Shown one piece after another: positions 46,347 through 55,999 of a stretch of 64,000 bases of DNA. Every line of letters starts with the position of its first letter. Positions within the stretch are counted from its first letter, which is position 1. Below the pieces are notes generated by a model. It ran no database searches. It was given only the letters and a program-made list of their open reading frames with translations, and was not told where the DNA came from. Origin of the DNA: Hydrogenophaga sp. (GTDB lineage: Bacteria; Pseudomonadota; Gammaproteobacteria; Burkholderiales; Burkholderiaceae_C); contig JAURYH010000043.1 of the NCBI GenBank assembly GCA_030653975.1, positions 51,445-115,444 on the forward strand, in the 5' to 3' direction. The position numbers were made by a program, and so were the translations under genes.

Positions 46347-47483
46347 TCAGCCTCCGATGTAACTCATCTCCACCCGCCGGCCGCCACCCGACTCATCGGG
46401 CGGCAGGCTGGCGCGCAGTTCGGAGTAGCGGTCGCTGCGGCCCTGCCAGATGGCGGCGATGGCGCTGGCGAGCTGCTCGTCCGATGCGCCGCCGCGCACC
46501 AGCGGCTTCAGGTCGTGGCCCTGGTTGGCGAACAGGCAGAGGTAGAGCTTGCCTTCGGTGGAGAGGCGGGCACGGTTGCAGTCGCTGCAAAAGGCCTGTG
46601 TGACGCTGCTGATCACGCCGATTTCACCCGCCCGCACATCGTGCTGACCGTTGGCATCGGCATAGCCCCAGCGCTCGGCGGTCTCACCCGGCGCCGAAGG
46701 GTCGAGCTGCACCAGCGGCAGCTCACGCTGGATCATCTGCACCACCTCGGCGCTCGGCATCACTTCGTCCATGCGCCAGCCGTTGGTGGCGCCGACGTCC
46801 ATGAATTCGATGAAGCGCAGCACGATGCCGGTGCCTTTGAAGTGGCGCGCCATGGGCAGGATCTCATGCTCGTTGGTGCCGCGCTTGACCACCATGTTGA
46901 CCTTGATCGGGCCCAGGCCCGCGGCCTGCGCGGCTTCAATGCCGCGCAGCACGTCGGCCACAGGGAAGTCAACGTCGTTCATGGCGCGGAAAACGGTGTC
47001 GTCCAGGCCGTCGAGGCTGACGGTGACGCGCTGCAACCCGGCGTCCTTGAGGGCCTGGGCCTTGCGCTCCAGCAGCGAGCCGTTGGTGGTGAGCGTGATA
47101 TCCAGCGGCTGGCCTTCGACCGTGCGCAGCGCCGCGAGTTGTCCGATGAGGATTTCGAGGTTCTTGCGCAGCAATGGCTCGCCGCCGGTGAGGCGGATCT
47201 TTTGCACGCCGTGGGCCACGAACTGGCGCGCCACGCGCGTGATCTCTTCAAAACTCAGCAACGCGCTGTGGGGCAGGTAGGGGTAGTCCTTGTCGAAGAC
47301 TTCCTTGGGCATGCAGTAGCTGCAGCGGAAGTTGCAGCGGTCGGTGACGCTGATGCGCAGATCCCGCAGGGGGCGGCCCAGGGTATCGCCCAGCAGGCCC
47401 GTGGCGGGAATGGCCTTTGACGGGACCGCCGCAGACAGCGTGGTCATGCGGTGATCAACCAGGGGAATGACGCGTTCGGACAT
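46347..47483 (-). CDS. moaA: GTP 3',8-cyclase MoaA
   Basis: 378 aa radical-SAM enzyme. The first 4Fe-4S cluster is held by CNFRCSYC (about residues 50-57) after [10 protein letters not shown]. The second, substrate-binding cluster is in [19 protein letters not shown]. The SAM-binding LTGGEPLLR is present, and the protein ends in the catalytic Gly-Gly (YIGG). It starts molybdopterin synthesis from GTP together with MoaC, which is not in this window. A second start 12 codons downstream (MTTLSAAV) is possible. Confidence 0.97.
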   Translation of the reverse strand: MSERVIPLVDHRMTTLSAAVPSKAIPATGLLGDTLGRPLRDLRISVTDRCNFRCSYCMPKEVFDKDYPYLPHSALLSFEEITRVARQFVAHGVQKIRLTGGEPLLRKNLEILIGQLAALRTVEGQPLDITLTTNGSLLERKAQALKDAGLQRVTVSLDGLDDTVFRAMNDVDFPVADVLRGIEAAQAAGLGPIKVNMVVKRGTNEHEILPMARHFKGTGIVLRFIEFMDVGATNGWRMDEVMPSAEVVQMIQRELPLVQLDPSAPGETAERWGYADANGQHDVRAGEIGVISSVTQAFCSDCNRARLSTEGKLYLCLFANQGHDLKPLVRGGASDEQLASAIAAIWQGRSDRYSELRASLPPDESGGGRRVEMSYIGG

Positions 47484-47564
47484 GTTCCGATTATGGTGGA
47501 CGCCGCCCGGGCGCTGGTGCTCAAGCCTTGCCGAAGCGGGGTTAACCCCGGGGTGACTGCACGC

Positions 47565-48386
47565 TCAGGTGGTGCCGACTCGGGTGAACAGGTCGGTGTT
47601 GTCGCGCAGCCAGTTTCCGGAGAGATCGCTGCTTTGTTGGCTGGGGTGGAAATCGCGGCGGAAATACGCCCGCCAAGGGCTGAAGCTCCGGCGCAGCAGG
47701 CCTTCGCGGCCGAGCATGTGGCACCCCGCGCTGTGCCAGGTGCTCCAGCGCCAGAGCGTGCCGTCGCGCCGAAGGTTGTTGACGGTCTGGCGCAGCGTGT
47801 CGGTCAGGAAAATCAGGGTGACGCGCCGCATCCATTTCACCCGCCAGGCGTGGCTGCCACCCAGGGCCTGGTAGAGGTCGAAGGCGGTGCATTTGTGTTC
47901 GGCTTCTTCGGCGCTGTGCCAGAGCCACAAGGCCTTGAGGCGGGGTTCGCAGTCGTCGAGCAGGTGGTGGTGCGACAGCATCCATTCGGCGAAGAGGGCG
48001 GTGAAGTGCTCGTTGGCAGCGGTGATGGCGAGGCCGTGGCGCGGATCGGTGCCTTCGACGAGACGAAGACGCTCGCGGGCGCGCGGCTCCCAGTCGTTGA
48101 CCAGACCGTGGCGTTCGATCTGCGCATTGAAGAGCGCGTGGATGCGCCGGTGCGTGGCTTCCTGGCCGATGAAGCCTTTCACTTCGGCCTGGTGGCGGGC
48201 CTGTTGCTCTGGCGCCAGCGCCTGCAGACCGTTGCGCACCGAGTCGATGAAGAACTGTTCGCCCACCGGGAAGCTCATGGACAAGGCGTTGAACCAGGCG
48301 GTCAGGAACGCATCGCCGGCACACCAGTGGCGGGCGACCGGCTGTTCCAGATCGATCAGCAGGCGGCGGACAATCAGTTCGGTCAT
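47565..48386 (-). CDS. Putative metal-dependent hydrolase (COG3687 family)
   Basis: 273 aa. Helical protein with spaced Glu/His pairs like a diiron bundle: EVKGFIGQEATHRRIH, AANEHFTALFAEWMLSHHHLLDD and LWHSAEEAEHKCTAFDLYQA. This matches the family annotated as predicted metal-dependent hydrolases (PF10118), whose reaction is not established; the pattern suggests a ferritin-like diiron site. It is divergent from a TetR gene across a 144-base spacer with a dyad, so it is the likely target of that regulator. Confidence 0.8.
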   Translation of the reverse strand: MTELIVRRLLIDLEQPVARHWCAGDAFLTAWFNALSMSFPVGEQFFIDSVRNGLQALAPEQQARHQAEVKGFIGQEATHRRIHALFNAQIERHGLVNDWEPRARERLRLVEGTDPRHGLAITAANEHFTALFAEWMLSHHHLLDDCEPRLKALWLWHSAEEAEHKCTAFDLYQALGGSHAWRVKWMRRVTLIFLTDTLRQTVNNLRRDGTLWRWSTWHSAGCHMLGREGLLRRSFSPWRAYFRRDFHPSQQSSDLSGNWLRDNTDLFTRVGTT

Positions 48387-48403
48387 GGGGGGTCATGGGG
48401 TGA

Positions 48404-48425
48404 CGGTACCTTTGGGTACCAAGGG
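48404..48425. promoter_or_regulatory. Candidate TetR operator
   Basis: Two GGTACC palindromes (48405-48410 and 48415-48420) spaced 10 bases apart, one helical turn, within a broader CTTTGG-GTA-CCAAGG dyad. They are placed between divergent genes, 19 bases before the hydrolase start. A tandem GGTCATGGGG duplication (48381-48400) lies beside it. Confidence 0.5.
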
Positions 48426-48530
48426 TTTCGATGCTGCCCGTCAGGGTGCGCGCTGTCAAGCGGAAATCCGGGGAGGGAAGGGCAGGGCCATGTCAGCCGC
48501 TGGAAAAGTGGTGGGCCTAAGATGCCGTGC

Positions 48531-49157
48531 ATGAAAGCGCCCATCATGGAAACCAGCGACACCACCATCGAGCAGCACGAACACCGGTCGCGCTTGCTCG
48601 AAGGGATGGCGAGCGTGTCTGCCAGCAAGGGTTTTGCAGCCGCGACCATTGCCGACATCGTGCGTGAAGCAGGGGTCTCCAAGCGCACGTTCTACGAACA
48701 TTTCGACTGCAAGGAAAGCTGCTTCCTGGCGCTGTACCGGCTCACCAGTGCTTCGGCCCTGCGCACGCTGCGCGAAGCGGTCCAGCCTGATCGCCCCTGG
48801 CAGGATCAGGTGGAGCATGCGCTGGAGGCCTATTTCTCGCACCTGGCGGCGGGACCGGGGCTGGTCGGGACGCTGTTTGTGCAGATCCACCACCTGGGTC
48901 CCGAAGGGCTTCGGGTCCGCCGCGAGGTGATGACGCAGTTTGCCGACTTTGTGCTGGAGACGGTCAACGGTGGGCCTGGTTCTGGCGGGGCACGGGTGAG
49001 CCCGGTGCTGACGCCCACGATGGCCCTGGCAGCGGTGGGGGGCATCAATGAACTGGTGATGCTGGCCATCGAGCGCGGGGAAGTTGATCGGTTGCAGGAA
49101 CTGGCGCCCAGTGCGAGTGCGGTGGTGCGCCGGCTCACCCGGGCCGACGCGGCGTAG
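48531..49157 (+). CDS. TetR-family transcriptional regulator
   Basis: 208 aa from the ATG at 48531; in-frame ATGs at 48522 and 48546 are alternatives and none has a clear ribosome-binding site. HTH: GFAAATIADIVREAGVSKRTFYEHFDCKESCFLALY, the standard TetR recognition region. The ligand-binding part is helical and not conserved enough to name an effector. It is divergent from the putative hydrolase gene with a candidate operator between them. Confidence 0.92.
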   Translation: MKAPIMETSDTTIEQHEHRSRLLEGMASVSASKGFAAATIADIVREAGVSKRTFYEHFDCKESCFLALYRLTSASALRTLREAVQPDRPWQDQVEHALEAYFSHLAAGPGLVGTLFVQIHHLGPEGLRVRREVMTQFADFVLETVNGGPGSGGARVSPVLTPTMALAAVGGINELVMLAIERGEVDRLQELAPSASAVVRRLTRADAA

Positions 49158-49178
49158 TTGACGAGCTCTCGAAAACAG

Positions 49179-49206
49179 CAAGGCCCGCCGAAGCGGGCCT
49201 TGTTTT
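49179..49206. terminator. Bidirectional terminator between TetR and hppA
   Basis: Perfect 10-bp hairpin CAAGGCCCGC with CGAA loop and TTTT after it; AAAA on the other side suits minus-strand transcription from hppA. It lies in the 68 bases between the convergent stops. Confidence 0.9.
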
Positions 49207-49225
49207 ATGTGACCAAACTCGTGGG

Positions 49226-51289
<2,064 letters not shown>

Positions 51290-51596
51290 AGATTACTCCT
51301 GCTCTTTCGTTTTGACTTGGAGGGGGCAACGCTTTGAGGGTGGCCCCCGCTGCGTTGCTTCCTCGTGTCCTTGTGCTGCAGCGGGTGCAGCACGGCAGGG
51401 CGATTGGCCAACGGCTGGAATTTAGCGGGAATTGCTTCCTTTGGGAAATGATATGGATCAGGAAGTAAGGCTGGGATCAGTAAAATCAGGGTAAATCCTG
51501 CCTATGTGCGCACCGTTTGCGCCATCTGTTCGGGTTCCGTGCGCCATGCCTGTGCACACGTGGCCGCTTCCGATTCACCAACTCTCAGAAAACCCC
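51290..51596. promoter_or_regulatory. Divergent promoter region hppA/ppa
   Basis: 307 bases without a convincing gene. The stretch 51421-51500 is AT-richer than its surroundings (TTTAGCGGGAATTGCTTCC, AAATGATATGG, GTAAAATCAGGG) and probably holds the ppa promoter. A minus-strand GAGTAAT ribosome-binding region precedes hppA. No hexamer pair is good enough to name. Confidence 0.4.
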
Positions 51597-52133
51597 ATGT
51601 CTCTCGACAACGTCACCCCTGGCAAGCATGTTCCCGAGTCGTTCAACGTGATCATCGAGATCCCGATGAATGCCGACCCGATCAAGTACGAAGTGGACAA
51701 GGAAACCGGCGCGATCTTCGTGGACCGTTTCATGAGCACCGCGATGCACTACCCGACCAACTACGGTTACGTGCCCAAGACCCTGTCGGGCGACGGCGAC
51801 CCGGTGGACGTGCTGGTGATCACGCCCGTGCCGCTGATCCCCGGCGTGGTGGTGCCCTGCCGCGCCATCGGCATCCTGAAGATGACCGACGAAGCCGGCG
51901 AAGATGGCAAGGTGCTGGCCGTGCCGACCGACAAGATCCTGTCGCTCTACAGCCGCTGGCAAAAGCCGGAAGACCTGAACCCGATGCGTCTGAAGGCCAT
52001 CGAGCACTTCTTCGAGCACTACAAAGACCTCGAGCCGGGCAAGTGGGTCAAGGTGCAGGGCTGGGAAGACAAGGCTTCCGCCCACAAGGAAATCCTGGAC
52101 GGCATCGCTGCCTACAACGCCACCCAGGTCTGA
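51597..52133 (+). CDS. ppa: Soluble inorganic pyrophosphatase (family I)
   Basis: 178 aa from the ATG at 51597. Active-site blocks: [51 protein letters not shown] with the metal-binding Asp residues, and VPTDKI. It removes pyrophosphate to pull biosynthetic reactions. The neighbouring hppA conserves the same energy as a proton gradient, so the cell has both options side by side. A strong terminator follows. Confidence 0.97.
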   Translation: MSLDNVTPGKHVPESFNVIIEIPMNADPIKYEVDKETGAIFVDRFMSTAMHYPTNYGYVPKTLSGDGDPVDVLVITPVPLIPGVVVPCRAIGILKMTDEAGEDGKVLAVPTDKILSLYSRWQKPEDLNPMRLKAIEHFFEHYKDLEPGKWVKVQGWEDKASAHKEILDGIAAYNATQV

Positions 52134-52172
52134 TCCCGTTGAAGACCCCGTCGCGAGGCGGTGTCGCCGAAC

Positions 52173-52209
52173 AAAAAAGCCTGCCAGAGCAATCTGGCAG
52201 GCTTTTTTT
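52173..52209 (+). terminator. Intrinsic terminator after ppa
   Basis: A 16-bp perfect hairpin with GCAA loop and T tract. Its A-rich left arm also gives a T tract for the minus strand, so it can end the bactofilin transcript coming from the right. Confidence 0.92.
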
Positions 52210-52231
52210 GTGGGTTCGTGGTGGTGGGCGA

Positions 52232-52633
52232 TCAGGACTGCGCCGCGTCAATGTCGCCGCGGTATTCGATCTTGCCGCGCACGCGGGCGCGCGGGTGCAT
52301 GTCGATCAGTTCGTCGTAGCTGGCGTCGCCGATCAGGGTGGCCGAACCCGTGATTTCCAGCGCCTTGCGCGCAATCACGGTGCCAATGACCTTGCCTTCG
52401 ATGAAGATGTAGTCCGCTTCCAGACGGGTGTTTTCTATCACGCCCGTGGCGCCCACATGCAGCGTTCCGCCGGTCTCGAAGGTGATGTTGCCCTTGAGCT
52501 GGCCATCGACCTTGATGCCCTGGTCGCGCGTGGTGTGGAAGTTGCCGTCGAACACGGCGCCTTCGGCGATCAGGCTGGTGATGGCGGAGAGGCGTTCGGA
52601 CGGGACGAGGCGGGTGGAAGCGGGATGGTTCAT
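52232..52633 (-). CDS. Bactofilin family protein (third of cluster)
   Basis: 133 aa. The central beta-helix repeats are typical of bactofilin (DUF583): EGAVFDGNFHTTRDQGIKVDGQLKGNITFETGGTLHVGATGVIENTRLEADYIFIEGKVIGTV. Bactofilins polymerise without nucleotide into cytoskeletal filaments that position peptidoglycan enzymes, polar proteins or appendages. Of the three in this cluster it looks closest to the canonical form, with short flexible ends. It is the last gene of the five-gene minus-strand unit, 39 bases after the membrane-protein gene. Confidence 0.9.
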   Translation of the reverse strand: MNHPASTRLVPSERLSAITSLIAEGAVFDGNFHTTRDQGIKVDGQLKGNITFETGGTLHVGATGVIENTRLEADYIFIEGKVIGTVIARKALEITGSATLIGDASYDELIDMHPRARVRGKIEYRGDIDAAQS

Positions 52634-52672
52634 GGGGTCAGGTCTCCTTGCTGTGCAACCAGTTTTCGGGTT

Positions 52673-53188
52673 TCAGATGGGGTTGGGTCGGGTGGGTGTG
52701 TCGGGCTCGGCGGACACGGTGTTGGTGAGCTTGCCGCTGCTGCTGGCCGGGGCTGCCCAGCGTGATTCGAAACGCAGGGCAACTGGCACAGCCAGTTCTT
52801 CGCCCTCCGGGCTGAACAGGACAGCTTCTGGTTCGGCTGATGACAGAGGCGGCGGTGTCGCGGGGACGGGCGCTGTCACGTGCACTGGCGGGGCGGCCGG
52901 TGGCGGGCTGGTGGTGGGTTTCTGGAAGATGGTCCCGGGATCCAGCGGCTTTCCCATGTCCGTCAGCACCCCCAGCCAGAGCCAGGCGCCCAGGCCGAAG
53001 ACCAGCAGGGCCGGCATCAGGTAACGCACCGTCACCCAGACCAGCCATCGCAGCCACACGCGACGGCGCGCAACCCAGCGATCGCGCCGCCAGCTCGCCT
53101 GCAACACCGCGCGGCGCACGGCCTCGGCGTCCGGCACGGGCGCGATTTGCGGAATCAGGCGGATTTGTGGAGGTCGGCGCCACAGCAT
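52673..53188 (-). CDS. Unknown single-pass membrane protein in bactofilin cluster
   Basis: 171 aa. A basic N-terminal region (residues about 25-45, RRAVLQASWRRDRWVARRRVW) is followed by one or two closely spaced hydrophobic segments (about 46-75, WLVWVTVRYLMPALLVFGLGAWLWL) and a Pro/Thr/Ala-rich tail (TTSPPPAAPPVHVTAPVPAT). The pattern suggests a cytoplasmic N-terminus and a periplasmic proline-rich part. No domain was recognised. It lies 9 bases after one bactofilin gene and 39 before another. Confidence 0.75.
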   Translation of the reverse strand: MLWRRPPQIRLIPQIAPVPDAEAVRRAVLQASWRRDRWVARRRVWLRWLVWVTVRYLMPALLVFGLGAWLWLGVLTDMGKPLDPGTIFQKPTTSPPPAAPPVHVTAPVPATPPPLSSAEPEAVLFSPEGEELAVPVALRFESRWAAPASSSGKLTNTVSAEPDTPTRPNPI

Positions 53189-53197
53189 GGAAAACCG

Positions 53198-53803
53198 TCA
53201 GGCCCCCGGCTTCTGGATCGCCACACGCTCCAGCGTGGCATTGAGGTCGGCGCCGTTGACCTGGATGCGCCCGTAGCGCACCAGACCGTGCACGCTGGCG
53301 GTGTCGTGCAGGGCCACTTCACCCTGACCGGAGTCCAGAATGCCATCGGTGTGGCCCATGACCGAGATTTTCTGTGCGGTGATGTCGCCCTTGACGCGAC
53401 CGGTTTCGGTCACGACGACCGCCACCACGGCATCGGGTGCCTGCGTCAGGTTGCCTTCCACCAGACCGGCCACGCTGCAGGGGCCGCGCAGCAGTGCGTT
53501 GCCGACAAAGTGCATGCCTTCGGCCACCATGCTGCGCGCCAGGTTCGTTTCCAGGGCCTCGCCAGCAACACCCGACAAAGGCATGGGCTGCAGCAAGGGC
53601 AGGTGGTTGGGCTGGCTTGGTGGCATGGCGTTGCCAACGTCCACTTCCAGGGTCTGACCGCTTTCCACGGGGCTGTTGCCGGGTTCGTAGTAGCCCTGGC
53701 CGGCATCGGGTGTCTGGTTGTTGTCGTTCATGTCGTGGTTTTCCATGTCTTGGTCCAGATGGCGGTCGGGGTTCTGATAACGATGGGCTTTCAGGGGTGG
53801 CAT
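53198..53803 (-). CDS. Bactofilin-like polymer-forming protein (second of cluster)
   Basis: 201 aa if it starts at the ATG at 53803; ATGs at 53743 and 53728 are alternatives, the latter with GGAAAA upstream. An acidic, Asn/Gln-rich N-terminal part (DMNDNNQTPDAGQGYYEPGN) is followed by beta-helix repeats: SMVAEGMHFVGNALLRGPCSVAGLVEGNLTQ, TETGRVKGDITAQKISVMGHTDGILDSGQGEVALHDTASVHGLVRYGRI. The repeats fit the bactofilin fold, though they diverge from well-known members. It is 19 bases after the first bactofilin gene. Confidence 0.8.
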   Translation of the reverse strand: MPPLKAHRYQNPDRHLDQDMENHDMNDNNQTPDAGQGYYEPGNSPVESGQTLEVDVGNAMPPSQPNHLPLLQPMPLSGVAGEALETNLARSMVAEGMHFVGNALLRGPCSVAGLVEGNLTQAPDAVVAVVVTETGRVKGDITAQKISVMGHTDGILDSGQGEVALHDTASVHGLVRYGRIQVNGADLNATLERVAIQKPGA

Positions 53804-53822
53804 GGTGGCGGACTCGGACGGC

Positions 53823-54263
53823 TCAACGGGGGTCGGTGAGCACATCGTGCAGCACCGGCAGTTTGTCGCCGAGTTTGAGCGTCTTGAACGGCCCCTGCAA
53901 GTCCGCGCCTTCGTAGAGCTGCAGGCGCCTGGCCAGCAGTGTGCCCGTGGACACGGCGGTCTTGGACACATAGGCCATGCCGGTGCATTCCAGGCTGGTG
54001 TCTTGTGGGCTGGCACCGGTGTCACCCAGTTGCCCGAACAGGTAGAGATCACCGAGCACCTTCACACGCCCACGCACCACCCCCCCGGTCCAGACGATCA
54101 GCCGGCCGTTGACCCGGATATGGCCCGAGATTTCACCCTGCACCAGCAGGCCGCCTTCGAACTGGAGCTCGCCGCTGAGCCGGCTCCCCGCCGCCACGCG
54201 GCTGACCACGTTCATCGCGATCGGATCGAGCGTGAGGGTGTCTTGCGGGGTCTTCAGCGCCAT
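53823..54263 (-). CDS. Bactofilin-like polymer-forming protein (first of cluster)
   Basis: 146 aa from the ATG at 54263. Beta-helix repeat region: VVSRVAAGSRLSGELQFEGGLLVQGEISGHIRVNGRLIVWTGGVVRGRVKVLGDLYLFG, then a less regular C-terminal part (MAYVSKTAVSTGTLLARRLQLYEGADLQGPFKTLKLG) with continued hydrophobic spacing. Its start overlaps the stop of the preceding membrane-protein gene by 10 bases, implying coupled translation. Confidence 0.85.
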   Translation of the reverse strand: MALKTPQDTLTLDPIAMNVVSRVAAGSRLSGELQFEGGLLVQGEISGHIRVNGRLIVWTGGVVRGRVKVLGDLYLFGQLGDTGASPQDTSLECTGMAYVSKTAVSTGTLLARRLQLYEGADLQGPFKTLKLGDKLPVLHDVLTDPR

Positions 54264-54571
54264 GGCGTGATTCCCCAGAAAACGACCGAACCCGTCAGCG
54301 AGAGCAGGCCCAGGACCGCGATCCACAGCGCGTGGCGTTCCAGCAGCCGCCGCAGCCGACCGGGCCGCAAACGGGTTTGACCCACCGGGTCGCAGGCGTG
54401 GCTGAGCACGATCCAATCGTGCCAGACGCGGGTCAGGCGGCTTTCGCCGGTGGTCGGGTTGATTTCAAGGCCCTGACGCTCACCAGCGACCGGCTGAATA
54501 CGACGGCCGAGCACGACCGTGAAGGGCGCGCCCACAATGGTCTGGGTGAAAAAGGCGTCGGCTTCGTCCAT
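54254..54571 (-). CDS. Unknown C-terminally anchored membrane protein in bactofilin cluster
   Basis: 105 aa from the ATG at 54571. A soluble N-terminal part (FFTQTIVGAPFTVVLGRRIQPVAG... INPTTGESRLTRVWHDWIVLSHACDP) precedes an Arg-rich stretch and one C-terminal hydrophobic helix (about 80-102, ALWIAVLGLLSLTGSVVFWG). The topology suggests a cytoplasmic domain tethered to the membrane. It is the first gene of the five-gene unit and overlaps the next by 10 bases. No family was recognised. Confidence 0.75.
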   Translation of the reverse strand: MDEADAFFTQTIVGAPFTVVLGRRIQPVAGERQGLEINPTTGESRLTRVWHDWIVLSHACDPVGQTRLRPGRLRRLLERHALWIAVLGLLSLTGSVVFWGITPWR

Positions 54572-54674
54572 GCGGGGTGAGTGTAATGATTGTGGAACTA
54601 AATGCTGCAAATGACGGCGGTCACGGGACGCTTCGGTGTAAGGCACAGCATGGTTCGCGGTCTTTCATCCGCAT

Positions 54675-55895
54675 TCATTTGCTATTGTGGAGCAAGGCTG
54701 CGCCCGGTGATGCGGCTGTTCCCTTGAGGGGGCTGCGTTGGGACAGGTGTTCGAGGTATTGCCCGATGCCATCGCCCTCGCGCTGCAGGAAACGCTCCAC
54801 GGCGTCGGCGAAGGCGGGATGGGCCAGCCAATGTGCGCTGGTGGTGCGAACCGGCAGCAGGGCGCGCGCCATTTTGTGTTCGCCCTGGGCGCCGCCCTCG
54901 AAGCGCTGGAAACCGTGTTCGATGCACCAGGCCAGGGGTTGGTAGTAGCAGGCCTCGAAGTGCAGGCAATCCACCCGCTCCAGGGCACCCCAGTAACGGC
55001 CATAGGCCACGCCGTGCGCAGCGTCGATGCCGATCAGGCTGGCGGCCATCGGCCGGCCCTCGCGTTCGGCCACGAACAGCAGCCAGTTTTCGGGCGCCGA
55101 GCGGGCCAGGCGGTGGAAGAAGTCGCGATTCAGATAGGGCGCGTTGCCATGTTCGAGGTAGGTGCGCTCGTAGCAGCGGTAAAAGAAGTCCCAGTCTTGC
55201 GAGCTTATGCCGGCACCGCGAGAACAGCGGAACGACACCCCGGCTTCGGCCACCTTGCGCCGCTCCTGCCGGATTTTCTTGCGCTTCTCCTGCTGCAGGC
55301 TGGCCAGGAAATGGTCGAAGTCGCGAAAGGCCGTTTCACCGCCGGGCTGTGAAGCCGCGACCCGGTTTTCCCAGTGGAACTGCACCGTGTGGCGCAGCAT
55401 CATGCCTGCCGCCTCGCAAGCCGCCACGTCCTGTGGCTGCGCGAACAGCAGGTGCAGTGAAGACAGGTCTTCATCGCGCGCGTGTTGCAGCAGCGCTTGC
55501 ACGAGCGCAGCACGCGCAGCGGGATCGCGCGCCAGCAGCCGGGCGCCAGGCACCGGCGTGAACGGCACCGCCACCAGCGCCTTGGGGTAGTAGGACAGGC
55601 CGTGCTGTTCGTAGGCGTTGGCCCAGGCCCAGTCGAACACGTATTCGCCGTAGGAATGCTGCTTCAGGTACATCGGACAGGCGGCGTGCAACGTGTCGCC
55701 AACCCACAGGGTGACGAACCGGGCCTGCCAGCCTGTGGATGCCACCGCGCAGCCACTGGTTTGCAGTGCGGCGAGGTAGTCGTGGCACATGAACGGACTG
55801 GGGTCTGCCTCCAGGGCCAGCAAGGCGTCCCAGGCGGCTGCCGGCAGGTCCAGCGGCGAGTTCAGGACCCGGGTGACATAATGAGAATTCGCCAT
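54675..55895 (-). CDS. GNAT/FemAB-like N-acetyltransferase family protein (COG3146)
   Basis: 406 aa from the ATG at 55895; an in-frame GTG six codons upstream is possible. Family blocks: ADPSPFMCHDYLAALQTSGC near the start, FDWAWANAYEQHGLSYYPKALVAVPFTPVPGARLL, the KRKKIRQERRKVAEAGVSF segment, and YGRYWGALERVDCLHFEACYYQPLAWCIEHG...GEHKMARALLP near the end. These define the large uncharacterised COG3146 family (PF04339), with a fold like FemX/GNAT acyltransferases. The acceptor is unknown. It is divergent from nadE and lies 103 bases before the bactofilin unit on the same strand. Confidence 0.88.
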   Translation of the reverse strand: MANSHYVTRVLNSPLDLPAAAWDALLALEADPSPFMCHDYLAALQTSGCAVASTGWQARFVTLWVGDTLHAACPMYLKQHSYGEYVFDWAWANAYEQHGLSYYPKALVAVPFTPVPGARLLARDPAARAALVQALLQHARDEDLSSLHLLFAQPQDVAACEAAGMMLRHTVQFHWENRVAASQPGGETAFRDFDHFLASLQQEKRKKIRQERRKVAEAGVSFRCSRGAGISSQDWDFFYRCYERTYLEHGNAPYLNRDFFHRLARSAPENWLLFVAEREGRPMAASLIGIDAAHGVAYGRYWGALERVDCLHFEACYYQPLAWCIEHGFQRFEGGAQGEHKMARALLPVRTTSAHWLAHPAFADAVERFLQREGDGIGQYLEHLSQRSPLKGTAASPGAALLHNSK

Positions 55896-55999
55896 TTCAA
55901 CCGCCTGCAGCACCTTGTCTGCAGGGCCGTGAAGTCCTCACCGCCTGGCGTCGGGCGCTTTTGTCCGATGCCCCGTTTTCCGCAAGTTTGTCCGATTCC

